A stretch of DNA of 64,000 nt from Lentzea aerocolonigenes (GTDB taxonomy: Bacteria > Actinomycetota > Actinomycetes > Mycobacteriales > Pseudonocardiaceae): positions 119,925 through 183,924 of the forward strand of contig NZ_BBOJ01000020.1 of NCBI RefSeq assembly GCF_000974445.1, written 5' to 3'. The translations under genes were made by a program, and so were the position numbers. Below are positions 42,556 to 50,601 of this stretch, piece by piece. The stretch's first letter is position 1; each line of letters begins with the position of its first letter. The notes under the pieces are model-generated. The model was not told the origin of the DNA and ran no database searches. It saw nothing but the letters and a program-made list of their open reading frames with translations.

Positions 42556-43286
42556 AGGTCCTTCGCGTACCGGGAGAGCCGGACGTACACGCCGGGCTTG
42601 TCCTTGCGCGCGCAGCCCTCGCCCCACGACGTGACGCCGACGAGCTTGCCCTCCGCGACGATCGGGCCGCCCGAGTCGCCCTGACAGGTGTCGATCTTGC
42701 CGTCCTGGTAGCCCGCGCAGAACATGTCCGTCTTCACGAACTGCGGGTAGGTCTCGGCGCAGAAGGCGTCCGGCAGCACCGGCACGGTGGCCTGCATGAG
42801 GTAGCGCGACGTCTTGCCGTTCTCGCTGGTGCGGCCCCAGCCGAGCGCGCGCAGCCTCGTGCCGGGCTGGTAGAGCACCCGGTCGGACAGTTCCGCGATG
42901 GGCAACGGCGTGTACGGCAGCGCTTTCTTGAGCGTCAGGACCGCGACGTCCTCGCCCTCGTCCGCGGCGATGTACAGCTTGTGGATCCAGATGTCCGCGG
43001 GCACCACCGACACGCCGGTGTCGCGGTCCAGCTTGTCCTCGCGACCTGCGACGACCCGCAGATCGGCGGGCGAGCGGCCCACCGCGCAGTGCGCCGCGGT
43101 GAGCACCTTCGTCGGCGCGACGATCGTGCCGCCGCAGAACTGGGCACCGCGGTCGTCGGTGAGGAAGACCGCCCACGGGTTGGCCTCGATGGAGGCCCGC
43201 TCGCCGCCAACGACCTGCTCGCTGGCGGCAGCGGTGCCCGTGGAAACCATCAACGCCGAGAGGACCAGCACCAGGAGTCGTCGCAT
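42507..43286 (-). CDS. Secreted trypsin-like serine protease (S1)
   Basis: 259 residues. Signal peptide (LLVLVLSALMVSTGTAAA), short propeptide, mature start VVGGERASIEANPWAV. Triad: His in TAAHCAVGRSP, Asp in EDVAVLTLKKA, Ser in CQGDSGGPIV. The last ~17 residues (IVDAAPDRITSAR) extend past the usual end and are encoded in the overlap with the NB-ARC gene. Third S1 protease of the window. Confidence 0.92.
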   Translation of the reverse strand: MRRLLVLVLSALMVSTGTAAASEQVVGGERASIEANPWAVFLTDDRGAQFCGGTIVAPTKVLTAAHCAVGRSPADLRVVAGREDKLDRDTGVSVVPADIWIHKLYIAADEGEDVAVLTLKKALPYTPLPIAELSDRVLYQPGTRLRALGWGRTSENGKTSRYLMQATVPVLPDAFCAETYPQFVKTDMFCAGYQDGKIDTCQGDSGGPIVAEGKLVGVTSWGEGCARKDKPGVYVRLSRYAKDLHPIVDAAPDRITSAR

Positions 43287-43301
43287 GACTCCAGATGGTA
43301 G

Positions 43302-44324
43302 CTACTCGGATGCGCCGTTCGGAGCAACCTTGCTCCAAACCCTGCCCGCAGCGCCCATCACGCTCTCGCCGATGTCGTTGATCGTCTTGATCAACGGGTC
43401 GGCTGAGGTGCTCATGGACTCCTTGTACGACCGGGCGGCGGACTTCACGTCGTCGGTGAGGTTGCTCGTCGGCCTGTCGTCCTCGCGGCGCGGGTACGTG
43501 CCGGTCAGGATCTCGCGGTACTCCTCGGTCGCCGACCAGCGCTGCAACTCCGCCGCCCGCACCACGACCAGCGGGTGCGACCGGTGCTCGGTGTGCAGGA
43601 GTTTGAGGAGGCTGTCGCGGATGTCCTCGACCTCCTCGTACTCCTTCGCCTGGGCGAGGAACGACGCGATGTCGACCTGGCCGCCGAGGTCGCCCGCGAG
43701 CGCGAGGTGCGTGCGCAGCGCGGCCTGCGGGTCCTGGCAGGCGAGCAGGCCCGCCCGGTCGCAGGACAGCTCGGTCTTGCGCTGCCACTCGCGCAGCGCC
43801 GCGATGACCGCCCGCATGGCGATCGCACCCGCGGGCACCCACGCGAACGACGTCGTGAGGTCGATGAGCCGGCGCAGCAGCGTGTTGTAGAGCGCGTGGC
43901 CCGACATCACGTGGCCCATCTCGTGACCGATCACGAAGCGCAGCGACTCGTTGTCGAGCAGGTCGACCGAGCCGGTGCTGATCACGATGAACGGCTTGTC
44001 GATGCCGTAGGTGTAGGCGTAGGCGCCCGCGCTGCGCTCGACGTAGAGGTCCGGGACCTCGTCGAGGTCGAACGTCGCCGCCACCTCGTTGCGGATGCGG
44101 TCGAGCTGCGGGTACTGCTTCGGGCCGACCCGCACGGAGGACGCCACCTGGAGCAGGCGCTCACCACGCTCGGAGAAGGCTCCGGCGACCGCCTTGAGGA
44201 TCGGTGCCACCGCGGGCACCGCCCTCAGCACCGCGAGGGCGCCTCGGTCGGCAGGATGCTCGTAGGCGCGCGGGCTGATGCCTGGGAAGCGCACGCGCGA
44301 TGACTGCTCAATATCCCCCGTCAC
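43302..44324 (-). CDS. M48-family metalloprotease (HtpX/Ste24-like)
   Basis: 340 residues. Zinc motif HEMGH in FVIGHEMGHVMSGHALYN (about 150) and the third ligand region WQRKTELSCDRAGLL with Glu. One or two weakly hydrophobic helices follow the zinc motif (FAWVPAGAIAMRAVIAA), so it may be membrane-associated. The N-terminal part (VTGDIEQSSRVRFPGI) and a C-terminal tail of ~80 residues are actinobacterial extensions. GTG 44324 is leaderless (TAACCT 7 nt upstream). Divergent from the alpha/beta hydrolase. Confidence 0.85.
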   Translation of the reverse strand: MTGDIEQSSRVRFPGISPRAYEHPADRGALAVLRAVPAVAPILKAVAGAFSERGERLLQVASSVRVGPKQYPQLDRIRNEVAATFDLDEVPDLYVERSAGAYAYTYGIDKPFIVISTGSVDLLDNESLRFVIGHEMGHVMSGHALYNTLLRRLIDLTTSFAWVPAGAIAMRAVIAALREWQRKTELSCDRAGLLACQDPQAALRTHLALAGDLGGQVDIASFLAQAKEYEEVEDIRDSLLKLLHTEHRSHPLVVVRAAELQRWSATEEYREILTGTYPRREDDRPTSNLTDDVKSAARSYKESMSTSADPLIKTINDIGESVMGAAGRVWSKVAPNGASE

Positions 44325-44331
44325 GTCATCC

Positions 44332-44337
44332 AGGTTA
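44332..44337 (-). promoter_or_regulatory. -10 box of a leaderless start (M48 gene)
   Basis: TAACCT on the reverse strand ends 7 nt before the GTG at 44324. Confidence 0.4.
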
Positions 44338-44394
44338 GACACGATCCGGACAAGGGTGCACGGAATCGGCGCAGGACCGTTGCAAACTTGCGCG

Positions 44395-45291
44395 GTGAGC
44401 AGCGACGAAGACACCACCGTTCTGCCGTTGCGGGGCGGCGCATCAGCGACCCTCGTCCGCCGGCGGGCCGCCGCCAACGACCGCGGCGCGATCCTCTACG
44501 TGCACGGCTTCGCGGACTACTTCTTCCAGGAGCACGTGGCCGAGCACTACACCGCCCAGGGCTACGACTTCTACGCGGTCGACCTGCGCGGCTACGGCCG
44601 GTCGTTGCGCGACGGCGAGGTGCCGAACTACACGACCGACATGGCGGTGTACTTCGAGGAGATCGACGCCGCGATCGCCGTCGTACGCGAAGAGCACTCG
44701 CGTGTGGTGCTCATGGGGCACTCGACGGGTGGTCTCACCACCTCGTTGTGGGCGCACGAACGCCGCTCCAGCGACCTGATCGACGCCCTGGTGCTCAACA
44801 GCCCGTGGCTCGACGTCGTCGAACCGCCGTTCATGCGGCAGGTCGTGAAACTGATCGGGCGGGTCGCGCCGAAGGCGAAGATCCGCGCGAACCTCGGTGA
44901 GGCGTACGGGTCGGCGATCCACAGCTCGCGCAACGGCGAGTGGGACTTCGACCTGAAGTGGAAACCGCTCGCGGGCTTCCCCGTGCTGGCGGGGTGGATC
45001 CGCGCGATCCTCATCGCGCAGGAGAAGGTCCACAACGGCCTCGACGTGCGCGTGCCCGTGCTGGTGCTGCACTCCGACAAGAGCATGCTCAACGCGCGCG
45101 AGTGGAGCGAGGACGTCTCCAAGGCCGACGCCGTGCTGGACGTCGAGGGCATGCGGAAGTGGGGGCCGAAGCTCGGGACCTCGGTGAAGGTCGTGGAGAT
45201 CAAGGCGGGCATGCACGACCTGTTCCTGTCGGCTGAGCCGGTGCGCGCGGCGGCCCTCGCGGAGGTCGACGAGTTCCTCAAAACGGCTTGA
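44395..45291 (+). CDS. Alpha/beta hydrolase (monoacylglycerol-lipase/lysophospholipase type)
   Basis: 298 residues. Oxyanion HG in ILYVHGFADYFFQEH, nucleophile elbow GHSTGG in VVLMGHSTGGLTTS, catalytic His in KAGMHDLFLS near the C-terminus, with an Asp in VLVLHSDKSM region. The pattern is the Hydrolase_4/serine aminopeptidase S33 family of lipases and lysophospholipases. The GTG start at 44395 begins the folded region. No signal peptide. The ABC exporter gene follows after 34 bp. Confidence 0.85.
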   Translation: MSSDEDTTVLPLRGGASATLVRRRAAANDRGAILYVHGFADYFFQEHVAEHYTAQGYDFYAVDLRGYGRSLRDGEVPNYTTDMAVYFEEIDAAIAVVREEHSRVVLMGHSTGGLTTSLWAHERRSSDLIDALVLNSPWLDVVEPPFMRQVVKLIGRVAPKAKIRANLGEAYGSAIHSSRNGEWDFDLKWKPLAGFPVLAGWIRAILIAQEKVHNGLDVRVPVLVLHSDKSMLNAREWSEDVSKADAVLDVEGMRKWGPKLGTSVKVVEIKAGMHDLFLSAEPVRAAALAEVDEFLKTA

Positions 45292-45325
45292 CCTCGTCAT
45301 AGGTCGAAGTTCGAGACTGGTCGTC

Positions 45326-47200
45326 ATGAACATCGACTTCAACGCCTGGTACGCGCTCGAAAGCGCGATGCAGGACGAAAAGAGCCGTCGCGTCAGCCGG
45401 GCGACGTTGAAGCGTGTCGCCCGGTTCGCCCGCCCGCAGCGGCGGGCCGTGTACGGCCTGCTGGCCATCAGCTCGTTCGCCGCCGTGCTCGCGGTGGCCT
45501 CGCCGGTGCTCGCCGGTCGCGTCGTCGACACCATCATCGGCGGCCAGAACTTCGGGCTGGTCGTGTGGCTCGCGCTGGCGATCGCCGGTGTCGCGGTGCT
45601 GGAGGCCGGTTTCTCGCTGGCCGAGCGCTGGCAGTCGTCACGGGTCGGCGAGGACCTGATCCTGCGGCTGCGGCAGGCCGTCTTCGACCACGTGCAGCGG
45701 ATGCCGATCGCGTTCTTCACCCGCACGCGCACCGGCGCGCTGGTGTCGCGGCTGAACAACGACGTGATCGCGGCGCAGCGGGCGTTCTCCGAAACAATCT
45801 CCGGCGTCGTCACGAACATCATCGCCCTGATCCTGACGCTGGCCGTGATGCTGACGCTGTCGTGGCAGGTCACGGTGCTCGCGATGGTGTTGTTGCCGAT
45901 CTTCCTGATCCCGGCCCGCCGCATGGGCAAGCGTTTGGCGTCCATGCACCGCGAGGCGGCGAACCTCGACTCGGCGATGACGACCCAGATGACCGAGCGG
46001 TTCTCGGCGCCGGGTGCCACGTTGATCAAGCTCTTCGGCCGGCCGTCGCTGGAGAGCCTGGAGTTCGGGACGCGGGCGCGGCGGGTGCGGGACATCGGCG
46101 TGCGGACCGCGGTGGCGCAGTGGCTGTTCCTGGTGGCCCTGACGCTGGTGTCCTCGCTGGCGTTGGCGCTGGTCTACGGCCTGGGCGGGTACTTCGTGTT
46201 CGCCGGGCAGATGGCGCCGGGCACAATCGTGACGCTGGCGCTGCTGCTGACGCGCCTGTACGCGCCGTTGACCGCGTTGGCCGGCGCACGGGTGGACGTG
46301 ATGACCGCGCTCGTGTCGTTCGAACGGGTCTTCGAGGTGCTTGACCTGCCGCCGCTGATCAAGGAGAAGGACTCCCCGGTGGCCGTTCCCGACGGGCCGG
46401 TGTCCGTCGAGTTCTCCGACGTCCGCTTCGCCTACCCGTCGGCGGACAAGGTGTCGCTCGCGTCGCTGGAGGAGGTCGCGTCGCTCGACACGCGCGGCGG
46501 CGAGGAGATCCTCGGCGGGGTGTCCTTCGTGGCGGAACCCGGTTCGCTGATCGCGCTGGTCGGCGCGTCGGGCGCGGGCAAGTCGACGATCGCCTCGCTG
46601 GTGCCCCGGTTGTACGACGCGGACTCCGGCACCGTGCGACTGTCCGGTGTGGACGTTCGCGACCTGTCGTTCGACTCGATCCGCGAGACCGTGGGCATGG
46701 TGACGCAGGACGGGCACCTGTTCCACGAGTCGATCGGCGCGAACCTGCGGCTCACGGCACCTGACGCGTCCGACGAGGAACTGTGGGACGCGCTGGAGCG
46801 CGCACGGCTGGCGGACCTGGTGTCGTCGTTGCCGGACCAGTTGGACACCGTGGTGGGCGAACGCGGATACCGCCTGTCTGGCGGTGAGCGCCAACGGCTG
46901 ACGATCGCACGGTTGTTGTTGGCCAAGCCACGCGTCGTGATCCTGGACGAGGCCACCGCACACCTGGACTCGCGATCCGAGGCGGCGGTGCAGGAGGCAC
47001 TGGTCGAGGCGCTGGCGGGCCGGACGTCACTGGTGATCGCGCACCGGCTGTCGACGATCAGGGCGGCGGACCAGATCCTCGTCGTCGACCGCGGTCAGGT
47101 CGTCGAACGTGGTACGCATGAGTCGTTGCTGGCTCTGGAAGGCCACTACGCCAAGTTGTACCGGACGCAGTTCAGCGAGGAACCGATCGGAGCGCCGTGA
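45326..47200 (+). CDS. ABC transporter, fused membrane and ATPase domains
   Basis: 624 residues. A type I exporter: about 40 charged N-terminal residues, six membrane helices (40-340), then a nucleotide-binding domain with Walker A GASGAGKST (about 415), Q-loop VTQDGHLF, signature LSGGERQRL, Walker B VVILDEATAHLD and H-loop IAHRLST. It probably works as a homodimer exporting a lipid or small molecule. The stop overlaps the next gene's GTG, so an acetyltransferase is co-translated. Confidence 0.92.
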   Translation: MNIDFNAWYALESAMQDEKSRRVSRATLKRVARFARPQRRAVYGLLAISSFAAVLAVASPVLAGRVVDTIIGGQNFGLVVWLALAIAGVAVLEAGFSLAERWQSSRVGEDLILRLRQAVFDHVQRMPIAFFTRTRTGALVSRLNNDVIAAQRAFSETISGVVTNIIALILTLAVMLTLSWQVTVLAMVLLPIFLIPARRMGKRLASMHREAANLDSAMTTQMTERFSAPGATLIKLFGRPSLESLEFGTRARRVRDIGVRTAVAQWLFLVALTLVSSLALALVYGLGGYFVFAGQMAPGTIVTLALLLTRLYAPLTALAGARVDVMTALVSFERVFEVLDLPPLIKEKDSPVAVPDGPVSVEFSDVRFAYPSADKVSLASLEEVASLDTRGGEEILGGVSFVAEPGSLIALVGASGAGKSTIASLVPRLYDADSGTVRLSGVDVRDLSFDSIRETVGMVTQDGHLFHESIGANLRLTAPDASDEELWDALERARLADLVSSLPDQLDTVVGERGYRLSGGERQRLTIARLLLAKPRVVILDEATAHLDSRSEAAVQEALVEALAGRTSLVIAHRLSTIRAADQILVVDRGQVVERGTHESLLALEGHYAKLYRTQFSEEPIGAP

Positions 47201-47841
47201 CCATCCCGTCGCCGGACAACCTCTACCCGTTGCCGGACATCGCGCGCACGGTGCAACTCAAGCCGTTGGTGAAGAACCCGCAGATCGAAATCGGCGAGTA
47301 CACCTACTACGACGACCCGCACCACGCTTTGCAGTTCGAGCAACGCAACGTGCTCTACAACTTCGGCGCGGAGAAGCTGGTCATCGGCCGTTACTGCGCT
47401 CTGGCCGAGGGAGTGCGGTTCATCATGTCCGGCGCCAACCACAACATGGCGGGCGTGTCGACGTTCCCGTTCACGATCTTCGGCGGCGTGTGGGGAGAGA
47501 AGACCCTGGACATCGCACTGGGAGCACCGTCTCGCGGAGACACGGTGGTGGGCAACGACGTCTGGATCGGGTACCAGTCGTTGATCATGCCCGGCGTGCG
47601 GATCGGCAACGGCGCGATCATCGCCGCCGGATCCGTCGTGGTGTCGGATGTTCCCGCTTACGGCATCGTGGGCGGGAACCCGGCCAAGGTGCTGCGCAAG
47701 CGCTACCGCGACGACGAGATCGAGCTGCTGGAACGGATCGCGTGGTGGGACTGGCCGGTGGAGAAGGTCACCGAGCACGTCCGCGTGATCATGTCGGGGA
47801 CGCCGGCCGAGCTGGCCGAGGCCGCGGGGATCGAGCGCTGA
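47197..47841 (+). CDS. CatB-like xenobiotic acetyltransferase (Vat family)
   Basis: 214 residues, left-handed beta-helix acetyltransferase. The N-terminal IEIGEYTYYDDPHHALQFE, the catalytic-His region IMSGANHNMAGVSTFPF and the hexapeptide coil TVVGNDVWIGYQSLIMPGV, ending GNPAKVLRKRY, match the chloramphenicol/streptogramin acetyltransferase family. Many members have no antibiotic role. GTG 47197 overlaps the ABC transporter stop (GTGA), suggesting a paired function, perhaps acetylating an exported compound. Confidence 0.9.
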   Translation: MTIPSPDNLYPLPDIARTVQLKPLVKNPQIEIGEYTYYDDPHHALQFEQRNVLYNFGAEKLVIGRYCALAEGVRFIMSGANHNMAGVSTFPFTIFGGVWGEKTLDIALGAPSRGDTVVGNDVWIGYQSLIMPGVRIGNGAIIAAGSVVVSDVPAYGIVGGNPAKVLRKRYRDDEIELLERIAWWDWPVEKVTEHVRVIMSGTPAELAEAAGIER

Positions 47842-47853
47842 AGGCGCTGCTCG

Positions 47854-49047
47854 TCACGGGCCGGCCGGCCGCGGAACGCTGCCGGCCTCGACGGGCGCAC
47901 GGCTGCCGCGCCACGCGACCACCAGCGCGATCCACACGATCGCCGCTCCCGCGAACGCCAGCGCGCCCGCACCGAGGGTCTCCAGCACCACACCACCCGC
48001 GAGCCCGCCTCCCGCGACGCCGAGCTGGACGGCGGAGGCGTTCAGCGTCAGCAGCATGGTGCCGTTGTCGGGAAAGGTGTCGAGCAGCCGGTTCATCTGG
48101 GTCGGCGTGAAGGTCCAGCCGAACAGTCCCCAGACGACCAAGCACGCGAAGAGGAACGGGATGCTGCGAGCGAACGGCATCACGAGCAGGGCCACGCCGA
48201 TGACGAACGTGCTGACGCGCAACATCCGGCGCCATCCGAAGCGGTCGACGAGGAACCCGCCCGCGAGCGTGCCGGTGGTCGTGCCGACGCCGAAGACCAT
48301 GAGCGCGGTCGCGACGGTCCGGCTGTCGGCCCCGATGTTGTGGCCGACCACGACGGAGATGTAGGCGTAGACGACGAACTCGGCGGTGACGACCGCGAGG
48401 GTCAGCGCCAGGATCGACAGCAGCCGCCGATCACCGAGGAACTTCAGCCTCTCCCGCATGCTCATCGTGCTCGCGGGCTGGTCGTCCAACCTGCTGAACC
48501 ACTGCGCGACCGCGACGGCGACGGCACAGACCGCGACGACCACCAGCACCGGGCGCCATCCCAGGTAGGAGGCCGCCACGACGCCCAGCGGCGCACCGGC
48601 GAGTGTCGCGGCGGTGTAGCCGGACGCGACGATCGACAACGCCCTGCCGCGCCGTTCGGGACCGAGGCCGGCCGCACGGGCACCGGCGTTCGGGAGGTAG
48701 GCGCACGCGCCCAACGACGCGAGGAGACGGCCGGCCGTCAGCCCGATGAGCGACCCTGCCGAAGCCGCCCCGAGGTTGCCGAGCGCGAACACGACCAGAC
48801 CGATCGCGCACATCGTCCGCTGCGACCGGCTGCCCGCCAGCATCGCGACGGTCGGCGCGCCGAAGACGTAGGTGAGGGGGTAGATCGCGAGCGTCGCCCC
48901 GATGGCGCCGGGCTCCACCTGGAGATCTCTGCCGAGCGTCGGAAGCACACCGGTCAGAATCGTGCCCTCGACCGCCACCACGAACGCGCCGAAGACCAAC
49001 GGGGTGAGGCTCCACCACGTCGCCGTGCGGCTGTTCTCCTTCGTCAT
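47854..49047 (-). CDS. MFS transporter (DHA1/AraJ-like) of the peptide cluster
   Basis: 397 residues with twelve hydrophobic helices. Start MTKENSRTATWWSLTPLVFG, first signature region AIYPLTYVFGAPTVAMLAG, ARAAGLGPERRGRALSIV after helix 4, and VDRFGWRRMLR. The family exports drugs and sugars. ATG overlaps the stop of the ATP-grasp gene (ATGA), so it belongs to the radical-SAM/peptide operon and may export the product or give self-protection. Confidence 0.88.
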   Translation of the reverse strand: MTKENSRTATWWSLTPLVFGAFVVAVEGTILTGVLPTLGRDLQVEPGAIGATLAIYPLTYVFGAPTVAMLAGSRSQRTMCAIGLVVFALGNLGAASAGSLIGLTAGRLLASLGACAYLPNAGARAAGLGPERRGRALSIVASGYTAATLAGAPLGVVAASYLGWRPVLVVVAVCAVAVAVAQWFSRLDDQPASTMSMRERLKFLGDRRLLSILALTLAVVTAEFVVYAYISVVVGHNIGADSRTVATALMVFGVGTTTGTLAGGFLVDRFGWRRMLRVSTFVIGVALLVMPFARSIPFLFACLVVWGLFGWTFTPTQMNRLLDTFPDNGTMLLTLNASAVQLGVAGGGLAGGVVLETLGAGALAFAGAAIVWIALVVAWRGSRAPVEAGSVPRPAGP

Positions 49048-50405
49048 GCCTTCGCTCTCTCGTTGGTGTAACCGGGATCGAACGCCTCGTAGCCGGTGAT
49101 GGTGTCCCGGTGGGCCTGCCAGGCCCGGTCGACCGGACAGTCGGTGCCCGCTTCCAGCAACTCCACCATCAGACCGATCTCGGCGCGCACGATCTCCGCG
49201 CCACTCGGGCCCCGCAACCGGGTCCGGACGGCCTCTTCCAGTCGTGCCACCACGGTTTCGGCCGCGCGCCGCACTTCGAGGGCTTCGCCGTCGGCAAGAG
49301 CGACGACGGCGGCACCGCCGGCACCGGTCAGCATCAGACCGCCCCGCGTGCTGCCGTGCGGTTCGGGCACGAGGAACGCGCACACGTCGACACAACGTGG
49401 CACGTCCCGTTCGACCACGACGGTCGCACGGGCGATCGACGTGTGCATCGCACCGGTTTCCGGGTGCCGCCGAAGCCGCGGAGGCACGTAGGGCTGGGCC
49501 AGCGCCAGCAGTTCGGTGGCTTGTCCCCACAGCAGGCCGAGCACGGTCAGTTCGGCGGTGCGGTCGAGGCCGGCGCGCGCGGAGACCAGACCGAGGTCGG
49601 GCGCGATCTCCGGCAGCCGCTCGGTCGGGGTCAGGACCACGCCGAAACTGCGCCTGCCGACCGCGGGCTTCACAACCGTCAACCGCCGGGGTCCCGCGGC
49701 CTGCTCGGCCAGCAGAGGACTTCCCGGCAGCCACAGGCCGGCGGGACGAGTCGGCGGAACGCCCACGTCGGCGAGGAGGTGGTTCGCGAGCAGTTTGTTG
49801 GTCGTGGGCAACGAGTAGGGCAGCGGGTTGCACACCGGCACGTCGAGCGGCAGCGGCAGGACGCGCTGGTCCCACGCATAGGGCCACACGATTCCCTCGG
49901 GTCGCCAGTCGCGGAGATCGCAGGTCTTTCCCCGGTCCAGGACCACGAACCGGTCTTCCCTCCAGTCCACGGTGACGGCTCGGTAGTCGATGCCGAGCCG
50001 TCGTGCGGTGGCCGCCGGAAGCTGCTCACGTCCACGCGCGGCTGGATCACCGACCGGCACGTACGCGTCGGCGGCCTCGTACCACCCGCAGCGCGAGCCG
50101 GCCAACCGCAGCCTGGCCGCGCAGAAGCGGTCCTGCAGCGGTGCCGGGGTCGTTTGCGACACCGTGGTGATGACACCGCCACCGGCTTCCGCGAGCGGGG
50201 TCAGCACCGCCTCCTGAACGCGGTCGTCGCCGTGGAGCAACCGCTGCGGCTCCACCCCCGACCGCGCACCGTTGACGTCCACGACGAGCGGATCGCCCTC
50301 GTCGGGAACGACGATGTCGAGCGCGTACACCCGCGGTGCCGGGTGTGTCTGGGCGTCGGCCGCAGTCCAGACACACCCGGAGCCGGATTCGTCGGTCACT
50401 CGCAT
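49044..50405 (-). CDS. ATP-grasp-like enzyme of the peptide cluster
   Basis: 453 residues. ATP-grasp-type features: TTNKLLANHLLADVGVPPTR (substrate/first-lobe region), VVKPAVGRRSFGVVL (nucleotide-binding Lys, about 242) and acidic strands after residue 340. Unusually, the DxN-type segment DPLVVDVNGARSG, normally at the end of the fold, lies near residue 45, hinting at a permuted or duplicated domain. Such enzymes join a carboxylate to an amine using ATP. The start overlaps the peptide gene by 10 bp. Family assignment is tentative. Confidence 0.6.
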   Translation of the reverse strand: MRVTDESGSGCVWTAADAQTHPAPRVYALDIVVPDEGDPLVVDVNGARSGVEPQRLLHGDDRVQEAVLTPLAEAGGGVITTVSQTTPAPLQDRFCAARLRLAGSRCGWYEAADAYVPVGDPAARGREQLPAATARRLGIDYRAVTVDWREDRFVVLDRGKTCDLRDWRPEGIVWPYAWDQRVLPLPLDVPVCNPLPYSLPTTNKLLANHLLADVGVPPTRPAGLWLPGSPLLAEQAAGPRRLTVVKPAVGRRSFGVVLTPTERLPEIAPDLGLVSARAGLDRTAELTVLGLLWGQATELLALAQPYVPPRLRRHPETGAMHTSIARATVVVERDVPRCVDVCAFLVPEPHGSTRGGLMLTGAGGAAVVALADGEALEVRRAAETVVARLEEAVRTRLRGPSGAEIVRAEIGLMVELLEAGTDCPVDRAWQAHRDTITGYEAFDPGYTNERAKA

Positions 50406-50572
50406 GCGACCCGCAGCTTCGAGCGAGGAGCGACAGCGATCTCCTGGACCGTGAGCTCGTGCTCGACGCTCTCGGCGAGCAGCGCGTCGAGGCGATCCTC
50501 GACGCTGCGAACGCGATCCTCGACCTGAACCTTGCCGAGGCCGTCACCGAAACCGTAATGGGTTCCCACCAT
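50396..50572 (-). CDS. 58-residue peptide, candidate RiPP precursor or carrier peptide
   Basis: The ATG at 50572 follows GGAGGAGGTG with good spacing, the strongest ribosome site of the operon. The product is MVGTHYGFGDGLGKVQVEDR, VRSVEDRLDALLAESVEHEL and TVQEIAVAPRSKLRVACE in three blocks. Residues 15-42 look like an acidic amphipathic helix; the end has the only Cys and a C-terminal Glu. It sits between radical-SAM enzyme 1 (29 bp upstream) and the ATP-grasp gene (10-bp overlap). Reading as a RiPP precursor: residues 1-45 leader, the rest core. Alternative: an amino-group-carrier-like peptide whose C-terminal Glu is the attachment site, as LysW in lysine synthesis. Confidence 0.7.
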   Translation of the reverse strand: MVGTHYGFGDGLGKVQVEDRVRSVEDRLDALLAESVEHELTVQEIAVAPRSKLRVACE

Positions 50573-50601
50573 GTGTATTCACCTCCTCCAGATCGTCGAT
50601 G

